DNA of 64,000 bases, taken from Methanoregula sp. Its GTDB lineage: Archaea; Halobacteriota; Methanomicrobia; Methanomicrobiales; Methanospirillaceae. Shown in pieces: positions 55,408-62,099 of the stretch. How positions within the stretch are numbered: position 1 is the first letter of the stretch; each line of letters begins with the position of its first letter. The DNA is taken from positions 1-64,000 of the forward strand of contig JAUYTV010000050.1 of assembly GCA_030694985.1 (NCBI GenBank), read 5' to 3'. Position numbers and translations under genes: made by a program. Under the pieces are notes generated by a model, which was not told the origin of the DNA, searched no databases, and was given only the letters and a program-made list of their open reading frames with translations.

Positions 55408-55914
55408 ATGAACATTGTAACCACCGTGATAAAATCCCGTCATAGCGTCCGGAAATTCAAACCTGATTCTGTCAGTGACATTGTAATAAAAGATGTACTC
55501 GAATGCGCTGCGCTTGCACCTACAGCAATGAATCTCCAGCCATGGATCTTCGGTGTAATTAAAAATAAAGAAACTTTGCAAAAAATTGCAGGATTTACTG
55601 AGCACGGGAAATTCATTGCCGAATGTGCGGTGTGTTTTGCAATATTTGGCGAAAAGAAAGAGACCTACTATCTTGAGGATTGTTGTGCTGCAACTGAGAA
55701 CCTGATTCTGGCGTTGCAGGCATACGGTATCACATCCTGCTGGGTGGCAGGAGCGAAAAAACCGTACGGCGAATCTGTCAGGAAGTGTCTTGATGTACCG
55801 GAAAATTTCACGTTGGTATCTCTCATTGCTGCGGGGAATCCCGCTGAGGTCTCGATTGCGCGGAAAAAAGAGTCAAAAAAGATTGTTTTTTATGAAAAGT
55901 TCATACCCGAATAA
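55408..55914 (+). CDS. Nitroreductase-family FMN protein
   Basis: This 168-residue NAD(P)H:FMN oxidoreductase starts with SRHSVRKFKPDSV, the FMN-phosphate arginine-rich motif. It contains APTAMNLQPWIFGVI and ENLILALQAYGITSCWVAG. The short length is that of archaeal nitroreductase-like proteins. Its substrate is unknown. It follows the DUF3821 gene by 55 bases on the same strand but has no clear operon partner. Confidence 0.9.
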   Translation: MNIVTTVIKSRHSVRKFKPDSVSDIVIKDVLECAALAPTAMNLQPWIFGVIKNKETLQKIAGFTEHGKFIAECAVCFAIFGEKKETYYLEDCCAATENLILALQAYGITSCWVAGAKKPYGESVRKCLDVPENFTLVSLIAAGNPAEVSIARKKESKKIVFYEKFIPE

Positions 55915-55995
55915 TTTTTTTGGTTTTTTTGATTTTATGCCGTAATATTTCATTATCTCTGATTCAGGTGTACAGATAACTGTAAAGGTTCAGTC

Positions 55996-56162
55996 CATGG
56001 GTACCCAAAACGTGATCCTATGGTAGGATATAAGACCGTGGGTTTCCTGTTGAATTTCCTCTCCGTCGTTATGGTTCAAACCTCCGAAGGTCTTTTGCAG
56101 TCCGGAGCGATTTTGGGTTGCAGAAAAGGGGGAATTCCGTCACACGGTTTTGGGTACTCACC
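55996..56162 (+). ncRNA. Candidate structured RNA / inverted-repeat element
   Basis: In the 438-base gap before the HPS/RraA gene, TGGGTACCCAAAAC plus GTG (55998-56014) pairs with CACACGGTTTTGGGTACTCA (56141-56160), about 17 base pairs with one bulge and one G-U. Inside are ATCCTA/TAGGAT (56015-56020 and 56024-56029), CTCCG/CGGAG (56082-56086 and 56103-56107) and a small GGTT/AACC hairpin. A multi-stem RNA closed by a long terminal helix is plausible. A MITE-like inverted-repeat element is the alternative. The strand is inferred from the downstream gene. Confidence 0.45.
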
Positions 56163-56352
56163 ATTTTGATATGATTTTTGGCAAATGAGAGTAGATAACG
56201 GGTTTAAAATTTACGCTAATGGATGCTATTGTGAGGCAGATCGGAATGAAGATGACCTCTGGGTTATTGGGATGGGGCTTTCCAGATATCCAGTTCATAT
56301 GATTTCCCCATTGCCGGAATTATTAAACATCAGGCCAATCACATCATTGATC

Positions 56353-57639
56353 ATGAAAAAAGCGGTTCTGCAAGTGGCACTGGATCTTCTTGAATTAAAA
56401 CGGGCATTGCAGATCGCACAGGAATCTATTGACGGCGGTGCAGACTGGATTGAGGTGGGAACACCGCTCATAAAAAGTGAAGGTATGTCAGCAATCCGAT
56501 CGATGAGGGAGCGTTTTCCCAACTCAGTGATTGTTGCGGATATGAAAATCGCAGACACCGGCACTCTGGAAGTCGAGATGGCTGCAAAGGCGGGAGCCAA
56601 TATTGTATGTGTTCTTGCAGATGCAGATGATGCGGTTATTGAAGAGGCAATCAGGGCTGCCCGATTGTATGGAATCCGGATTATGGCGGATCTGATCAAT
56701 GTCAAAGATCCGGTATCCCATGCCTGCCATGTTGAATCACTGGGGATTGATATTATCTGTGCCCATGTCGGCATAGACCAGCAGATGACGGGCGTGAATT
56801 CGATCGAACTGCTCACTACTTTATCAGGCAAAGTCCACATTCCACTTGCAGTTGCTGGTGGAATCGATGCTGAAAGTGCCGGAGAAGCGGTGCGATGCGG
56901 GGCAGATATTGTCATTGTGGGTGGGGGAATTGTCCGTTCTGCAGATGTTACCGGTTCCACAAAAAAGATTCGTGCAGCAATGGATCACCCCTCAATCAAA
57001 CCGATGGAAAAAAGATCCGCTGATGAAGAGATACGTGCCCTTTTAATGCAGGTGTCTGCTCCCAATATCACAGATGCCATGCACCGCAAAGGGGCGATGA
57101 CAGGGATTTTTTCAGTTTGTGGCAATGTGAAGATGGTGGGACAAGCAGTAACCGTCCAGACCTTTGCCGGTGATTGGGCAAAACCTGTGGAGGCCATTGA
57201 TGTTGCCAGAACAAAAGACGTTATCGTTATCAACAACAGCGGGGGGATACATGTCGCCCCGTGGGGGGAACTGGCTACCTTAAGCTGTGTGAAAAAAGGC
57301 ATCTCCGGTGTTGTTATAGATGGGGCTGTGCGGGATGTTGATGATATACGGGCAATGAAGTTTCCCCTTTTTGCAAAAGCAATCGTGCCAAATGCAGGAG
57401 AACCCAAAGGATTTGGAGAGATCAACTCTGAAATCCAGTGTGCAGGACAGTTTGTGAACCCGGGTGACTGGATTGTTGGTGATGAAAGCGGCGTTGTTGT
57501 AATTCCTGCAAAGCGCGCTTATGAAGTGGCACGCAGGGCACTGGAAGTCAGGAAAAATGAAGAGCGGATAAGAGAAGAGATTCGCAGAGGAAGTACCCTT
57601 TCACAGATAGCAGAATTAATAAAATGGGAAAAAAGGTGA
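56353..57639 (+). CDS. Hexulose-6-phosphate synthase fused to RraA-like domain
   Basis: The N-terminal 210 residues are a hexulose-6-phosphate synthase/orotidine-decarboxylase-type barrel (VALDLLELKRAL, GADWIEVGTPL, ADMKIADTG, CAHVGIDQQ, GGIDAESAGEA). Residues about 225-428 are an RraA/HMG-aldolase-like domain (APNITDAMHRKG, VDGAVRDVDDIRAM-type core, GDESGVVVIP). In archaea lacking the oxidative pentose phosphate pathway, HPS makes ribulose-5-phosphate from hexulose-6-phosphate. The C-terminal domain's reaction is unclear. ATG 56353 opens the barrel, and the 168 bases of open frame before it are not protein-like. Confidence 0.88.
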   Translation: MKKAVLQVALDLLELKRALQIAQESIDGGADWIEVGTPLIKSEGMSAIRSMRERFPNSVIVADMKIADTGTLEVEMAAKAGANIVCVLADADDAVIEEAIRAARLYGIRIMADLINVKDPVSHACHVESLGIDIICAHVGIDQQMTGVNSIELLTTLSGKVHIPLAVAGGIDAESAGEAVRCGADIVIVGGGIVRSADVTGSTKKIRAAMDHPSIKPMEKRSADEEIRALLMQVSAPNITDAMHRKGAMTGIFSVCGNVKMVGQAVTVQTFAGDWAKPVEAIDVARTKDVIVINNSGGIHVAPWGELATLSCVKKGISGVVIDGAVRDVDDIRAMKFPLFAKAIVPNAGEPKGFGEINSEIQCAGQFVNPGDWIVGDESGVVVIPAKRAYEVARRALEVRKNEERIREEIRRGSTLSQIAELIKWEKR

Positions 57640-57646
57640 TGCAGTT

Positions 57647-58081
57647 TTAGTGGAACACGCTTCGTTCCAGAAGAGTTGCACCAGAATTTTTGATCTTTTT
57701 TATTGCATCATCAACCTGATCCACACGAAGTATGAGTACTGCACCTTCTTTTCCTGAATAGGCATAGGAATACTCGATATTTATACCTGCATCCCCCAGA
57801 ATTTTTGCCACTTCATAGAGACCGCCGGGTTGATCTTTCATGTGAACTGCAATCACATCGGTAAATGCGATATTAAACCCCAGCGAGAGTAGTTTGTCAT
57901 GCGCTTTTTCCGGGTGATCCACCAGTGCTCTTACTACGCCAAAACCATTTGCCTCTGCTATACTGAAAGCAAGGATGTTGATCTTCTCTTCTCCCAGTGC
58001 ATGAGCGATGGCAGCAAGCCTGCCCGGGCGGTTTTCAGAGAATATCGAAATCTGCCTGATCACATATTTTTTTGTGTCCAT
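57647..58081 (-). CDS. Tandem ACT-domain protein
   Basis: The 144 residues form two ACT domains: QISIFSENRPGRLAAIAHAL (about 10-29) and VHMKDQPGGLYEVAKIL (about 79-95). Each has the ligand-binding beta-alpha-beta start. No enzyme or DNA-binding domain is attached. It is the last gene after two phenylacetate-CoA ligases, an arrangement seen in methanogens, and probably senses an aromatic amino acid or its ketoacid. It converges with the HPS/RraA gene and abuts paaK (ATG at 58081, paaK stop at 58082). Confidence 0.85.
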   Translation of the reverse strand: MDTKKYVIRQISIFSENRPGRLAAIAHALGEEKINILAFSIAEANGFGVVRALVDHPEKAHDKLLSLGFNIAFTDVIAVHMKDQPGGLYEVAKILGDAGINIEYSYAYSGKEGAVLILRVDQVDDAIKKIKNSGATLLERSVFH

Positions 58082-59386
58082 TTACATCGACCTCTTATCA
58101 ATTACCTTCTTTGATTTACCTTCAAATCTTGGTAATGAGCCCGGTTCAACCAATTCCACATCCGCATTTACATTCAACGAATTCCTGAGCCGGTGTTCAA
58201 CCTTCTGCCTTATCTTCATAATATCATTAATTTTGTCACTGAATGACTCCTTGTTCAGTTCGACACGAACAAGCATGTCGTCAAGAGCTCCTTTTCGTTC
58301 AACTACGATCTGGAAATGCTCTCCCACATCAGGGATTGCCATCAGTGCGTACTCAACCTGTGATGGGAAGACGTTGATGCCCCTGATAATCAGCATGTCA
58401 TCAACCCTGCCCTGAATCCGTTGTATTCTGGGGTGAGTTCTTCCACAGGCACAAATGTCTTCTTCCATTGTTGTAATGTCCCCGATGCGGTACCGTATCA
58501 TGGGGAGGGCTTCTTTTTGCAGGATCGTGATGGTGAGTTCACCTTTTTCTCCTGCTTCAAGCGATTCACCTGTTTTGGGATCGATAACCTCTACCAATGC
58601 AATATCCGACCAGATGTGGAATCCTTTTTGTTCCGCACATTCAGTAAACATCGGGCCGGACAGTTCGCTGGTGCCGTAGATATCGTATGCCCGGATGCCC
58701 AGCCAGTCCTGGATGCGGTTGCGCATACCATCAGTCCATGGCTCGGCACCCAGAATTCCGGTACGCAACCGGGTATCTTTTTTGATATTAACTCCCATCT
58801 TCTCTGCAACTTCTCCGATATGGAGGAGATAGGAGGGTGTGCAGGCAATGGCTGTTGCTCCAAGATCCTGCATCAATTCTATCTGCCGTTCCGTGTTTCC
58901 CACGCTGGCAGGAAGTACGGTTGCCCCAATGCGCTCGGCGCCATAGTGCATTCCGAGTCCTCCTGTGAACAGACCGTACCCATAACTCACCTGAATCACA
59001 TCCCCCCTGCCCAGTCCCACAGATGTAAGACCACGGGCAAGCGATGTTGTCCAGTTGTTTAAATCATTTTGTGTATAGCCAACAACGGTGGGTTTTCCTG
59101 TGGTTCCCGAAGACACATGATAGCGGACAAGTTCGTCTTTTGATGCAGTGAAGATCTTATCCGGGTAATTGTCCCTCAAATCCCGCTTGAACATGAACGG
59201 GAGTTTATGCACATCAGAAAGTTTGCAGATGTCATCCGGGTGAACTTTCTGTTCTTTCATGCGATCATGGTAAAACGCAGAGAAACTGTACAATCGGTAT
59301 ACCAGACTTTTTAGCAGTTTGTACTGCATCCTCTGGAGATCTTCTTTGGGCATTTCCTCAATTCGTGGATCCCAGCAATTCATCAA
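58082..59386 (-). CDS. paaK: Phenylacetate--CoA ligase (second copy)
   Basis: An adenylate-forming enzyme of 434 residues, with the P-loop YHVSSGTTGKPTVVGYT, YGYGLFTGGLGMHYGAE, an IYGTSELSGP substrate/ATP block and IRGINVFPSQVE near the end. It activates aryl-acetates such as phenylacetate, or indole-acetate formed by ketoacid oxidoreductases, to CoA thioesters or in the reverse direction. Its start overlaps the first copy by four bases. The two copies are similar but clearly diverged, suggesting different substrates. Confidence 0.9.
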   Translation of the reverse strand: MMNCWDPRIEEMPKEDLQRMQYKLLKSLVYRLYSFSAFYHDRMKEQKVHPDDICKLSDVHKLPFMFKRDLRDNYPDKIFTASKDELVRYHVSSGTTGKPTVVGYTQNDLNNWTTSLARGLTSVGLGRGDVIQVSYGYGLFTGGLGMHYGAERIGATVLPASVGNTERQIELMQDLGATAIACTPSYLLHIGEVAEKMGVNIKKDTRLRTGILGAEPWTDGMRNRIQDWLGIRAYDIYGTSELSGPMFTECAEQKGFHIWSDIALVEVIDPKTGESLEAGEKGELTITILQKEALPMIRYRIGDITTMEEDICACGRTHPRIQRIQGRVDDMLIIRGINVFPSQVEYALMAIPDVGEHFQIVVERKGALDDMLVRVELNKESFSDKINDIMKIRQKVEHRLRNSLNVNADVELVEPGSLPRFEGKSKKVIDKRSM

Positions 59387-60672
59387 ATCTCCTCCCTTCT
59401 GTCCATAACCCGCTTTGCCTTTCCTTCAAAGCGGGGCAATGATCCAGGCTCAACAAGCCGGACTGTTGTTCGCAGTTCAAGGGAATCGCGAAGTTCTTTT
59501 CCCACTTTTTTCTGGATTTTTGCCAGATCCGTGAGTTCACCACTGAAAAAGTCCCTGTTTATCTCAACTTCGACAGTCATCTCGTCCAGATAATTAATTC
59601 TGTCGATATATACCATAAACTGATTGCCGACTTCCGGAATTTTGAGGAGCACGTGTTCTATCTGGGAGGGAAAGACATTGATGCCGCGGATGACCAGCAT
59701 ATCATCGCTTCTTCCCGTGATCCTGGCAATCTTCTGCGCTCTTTTGCAAAGACAGCCATCTTCTATCAGCATCGTGACATCACCGGTACGGTATCGCAAC
59801 AGAGGCATGGCTTCTTTGACCAGGGGTGTGACTACTAACTCCCCCCGCTCTCCATCTGAAACACGCTCCCCGGTATTTGGATCGATGATCTCAACGAGGT
59901 AGGAATCATGCCAGATATGGAGCCCGTTACGTTCCTCGCATTCGAATGCAACACCCGGACCAAAGAGCTCGCTTAAGCCATATGAATCGAACGCGGTAAC
60001 ACCCAATCGCTTTTCAAGTGAATGCCGTACACTTTCTGACCACGGTTCAGCCCCAAAAATTCCGGTTTTAAGACTATCGAGGGATTCACCCATCTCTTCT
60101 GCAACTTCTGAAAGATGCATGGCGTAACTGGGAGTGCAATGGATAGTAGTCACGCCAAAATCCCTGATCATCTCGATCTGGCGTTTGGTATTACCAGTAG
60201 CGCTGGGAATAACCGTCATTCCAATCTTTTCTGCACCATAGTGAAAACCAAGCCCGCCGGTAAACATGCCATAATTGACCATGTTCTGGAAGATATCTTC
60301 CTTTCCAACACCAACCATGGTCATATTGCGTGCAATCAGATCTGCCCAGACGTCAAGATCTTTTTGGGTATACCCTACAACCGTAGGTTTTCCTGTTGTT
60401 CCTGATGTCGTATGGATACGAACGATCTCTTTTATAGGAACTGCAAAGAACCCAAAAGGATATCCCTCCCGAAGATCCTGCTTTTTGGTAAATGGAATTT
60501 TCTGGATGTCATCCAGTGTTTTTATCGAAGATGCAGATATTCCTGCATCAGCTAGACGTTTTTTAAAAAAACCAACGTTTTGTGCCTGGCTAATCGTTTT
60601 TTTCAAACGTTTAAGCTGAAGTGCCTGCAAATCATCAGTTTTCAGGGTTTCAATCTTCTTATCCCAGAACAT
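59383..60672 (-). CDS. paaK: Phenylacetate--CoA ligase (first copy)
   Basis: At 429 residues it shares the family blocks HTTSGTTGKPTVVGYT, YGMFTGGLGFHYGAE, SYGLSELFGPGVAFEC and IRGINVFPSQIE with its downstream paralogue. It is the first gene of the paaK-paaK-ACT operon. The promoter just upstream carries two adjacent palindromes over the TATA region. A role with indolepyruvate- or phenylpyruvate-oxidising ferredoxin enzymes is the usual interpretation in methanogens; no such oxidoreductase is in the window. Confidence 0.9.
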   Translation of the reverse strand: MFWDKKIETLKTDDLQALQLKRLKKTISQAQNVGFFKKRLADAGISASSIKTLDDIQKIPFTKKQDLREGYPFGFFAVPIKEIVRIHTTSGTTGKPTVVGYTQKDLDVWADLIARNMTMVGVGKEDIFQNMVNYGMFTGGLGFHYGAEKIGMTVIPSATGNTKRQIEMIRDFGVTTIHCTPSYAMHLSEVAEEMGESLDSLKTGIFGAEPWSESVRHSLEKRLGVTAFDSYGLSELFGPGVAFECEERNGLHIWHDSYLVEIIDPNTGERVSDGERGELVVTPLVKEAMPLLRYRTGDVTMLIEDGCLCKRAQKIARITGRSDDMLVIRGINVFPSQIEHVLLKIPEVGNQFMVYIDRINYLDEMTVEVEINRDFFSGELTDLAKIQKKVGKELRDSLELRTTVRLVEPGSLPRFEGKAKRVMDRREEI

Positions 60673-60686
60673 CTGCGACCTCTGTT

Positions 60687-60716
60687 ATGCTATAGCATGA
60701 CAAATGTATATTTGTC
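60687..60716 (-). promoter_or_regulatory. Adjacent palindromes over the paaK operon promoter
   Basis: ATGCTATAGCAT (60687-60698), a perfect 12-base palindrome, abuts GACAAATGTATATTTGTC (60699-60716), a seven-base-arm palindrome with a four-base centre. On the minus strand the second contains AAATATACA, a TATA-like element 27-45 bases before the paaK ATG. The first would lie at the transcription start. This placement fits repressor operators. Confidence 0.55.
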
Positions 60717-60785
60717 GTCGCTACGGTTTATACCCACCGAATTTTTTTTTTAAATTGCTGTAATGTATGGGACAAGTCATCCTGT

Positions 60786-60810
60786 AAAATTCTCTCAGAA
60801 TTTTTTTTTT
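60786..60810 (+). terminator. Terminator-like hairpin with T run upstream of cas1
   Basis: AAAATTCT (60786-60793), loop CTC, AGAATTTT (60797-60804) and then six more T resemble an intrinsic terminator on the plus strand. No plus-strand gene ends here. It lies 77 bases before cas1, so it could act as an insulator or leader element, or just be an AT-rich hairpin. Confidence 0.35.
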
Positions 60811-60886
60811 AAAAAGGTATAACGATGATTTAATCTGTGGAAATGTGGTAGTAATTATCTGAATTGTTCTGTATCATACGGGGTTT

Positions 60887-61819
60887 ATGGAAACGAATTA
60901 TCCTTGGTTGTCGGTGTGCGGGTTTGGCTCTCATATAAAATCGACACAGACAAAGTTAATTATCCAGAAAAAAAACGGCATTGAAGAATACCCTCTCGAA
61001 TCTGTAAAAAATCTCCTTGTTGTTGGGGGGCATACGATAAGCTCTGCAACTATTACGCAGCTCATAAAAAAAGGTACAGTAATCTCATTTTTTGAATCAG
61101 ATGGTAATCCAATCGGGATTATCAGTCCATTTGGCTATCGTAACGATTCTGAGATTCACCATGCGCAGCAAACCGGATCACGACACCGGTATGCAACCGC
61201 AATCGCTCAGGGTGCATTGAAATCCCGTCTATTTGCCATCAACCGCTTGCAGGAGATGCAGAATGTATCGCTATTTTTCGAAGGTGAATCGGATTTCCTT
61301 TACAAATCCTTAGATGAAATGGCATACTTAATCAAACTCGATGAGATCCGCCGCCTTCATCGCATGACTTCTGATATGTATTATGAGATTATGTCGCGTA
61401 ACACCCGGCCCGATCTTGGATTTAAGAGAAGGACATCGCGCCCTCATACAGATCCGATCAATGCCATGCTCTCATTTGGCTATGCAATGTTATTTGGCAA
61501 TTGCTGTGTTTCACTGATTGGGGCGAGGTTGGATCCGGACATTGGCCTGCTGCATGAAGGTAATGGAAGTCTGGTAAATGATATTGCCGAGTCCATGAAA
61601 TCTGAAATGATTGACTCTGCCGTTTTTAAGATCGCACGCGAGTCCCTCACACCTGCAGATTTTGAACTCACCCATGACCGGTGCATGCTCTCTGATGAAT
61701 TAGCTAAAAATCTCATTAAAACATTTCATCATACAATAAACAATAATAAAATTGATGAACAGGTATTGAGTCTCTCAAGCGCAATAAGAAATAATGGCGT
61801 ATTTAAAGCTCTGTACTGA
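60887..61819 (+). CDS. cas1: Stand-alone Cas1-family integrase
   Basis: The 310-residue protein has the two-domain Cas1 plan: an N-terminal beta domain (KNLLVVGGHTISSATITQLIKKG) and a helical catalytic domain. Core motifs are SRPHTDPINAMLSFGYAML (184-202), GARLDPDIGLLHE (212-224, His223 as metal ligand) and SLVNDIAE with Asp232, then Asp243. The first catalytic Glu expected about 65 residues before His223 appears to be His158 (RRLHRMTSDMYY). No cas2, effector gene, CRISPR array, polymerase or terminal repeats are seen. It is therefore a Cas1-solo protein rather than part of visible CRISPR immunity. Confidence 0.9.
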   Translation: METNYPWLSVCGFGSHIKSTQTKLIIQKKNGIEEYPLESVKNLLVVGGHTISSATITQLIKKGTVISFFESDGNPIGIISPFGYRNDSEIHHAQQTGSRHRYATAIAQGALKSRLFAINRLQEMQNVSLFFEGESDFLYKSLDEMAYLIKLDEIRRLHRMTSDMYYEIMSRNTRPDLGFKRRTSRPHTDPINAMLSFGYAMLFGNCCVSLIGARLDPDIGLLHEGNGSLVNDIAESMKSEMIDSAVFKIARESLTPADFELTHDRCMLSDELAKNLIKTFHHTINNNKIDEQVLSLSSAIRNNGVFKALY

Positions 61820-62099
61820 TACGCCCTTCTCCTTTGATAACTGAAAAATCTTCAAAGAGTTTTAACTGGATTTCCGATTGCCGGAGATCGCGGATCACTG
61901 CACGGGGACATCCATACACCATTGATACAAATTTTTCAAGAATCATCAGCTCACCTGTTGCATAAATCTGGACCTTTCCATCAGGCAGGTTCATGACCGT
62001 CCCGTTCACTTTCAAATTTGTGGCAATTCTTCTTACGCATGCCCTGAATCCAACTTTCTGAACTCTTCCCGAGATGAAAATCTCGATTGTCTTTACCAT
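61803..62099 (-). CDS. acyP: Acylphosphatase
   Basis: The 98-residue protein has the catalytic Arg in GRVQKVGFRACVRRIA and the catalytic Asn in NGTVMNLPDGKVQIYA, both as in acylphosphatases. It hydrolyses carboxyl-phosphate bonds such as acetyl- or carbamoyl-phosphate. Its ATG shares a base with the stop of the upstream helical-repeat gene (TGATG), so translation is coupled. Its 3' end overlaps cas1 by 17 bases in convergent orientation. Confidence 0.92.
   Translation of the reverse strand: MVKTIEIFISGRVQKVGFRACVRRIATNLKVNGTVMNLPDGKVQIYATGELMILEKFVSMVYGCPRAVIRDLRQSEIQLKLFEDFSVIKGEGRISTEL

Noticed and set aside
56071-56090. tRNA T-arm-like GGTTCAAACC within the structured element
   Set aside because: No acceptor, D or anticodon stem fits around it; it is a small hairpin within the larger inverted-repeat structure.
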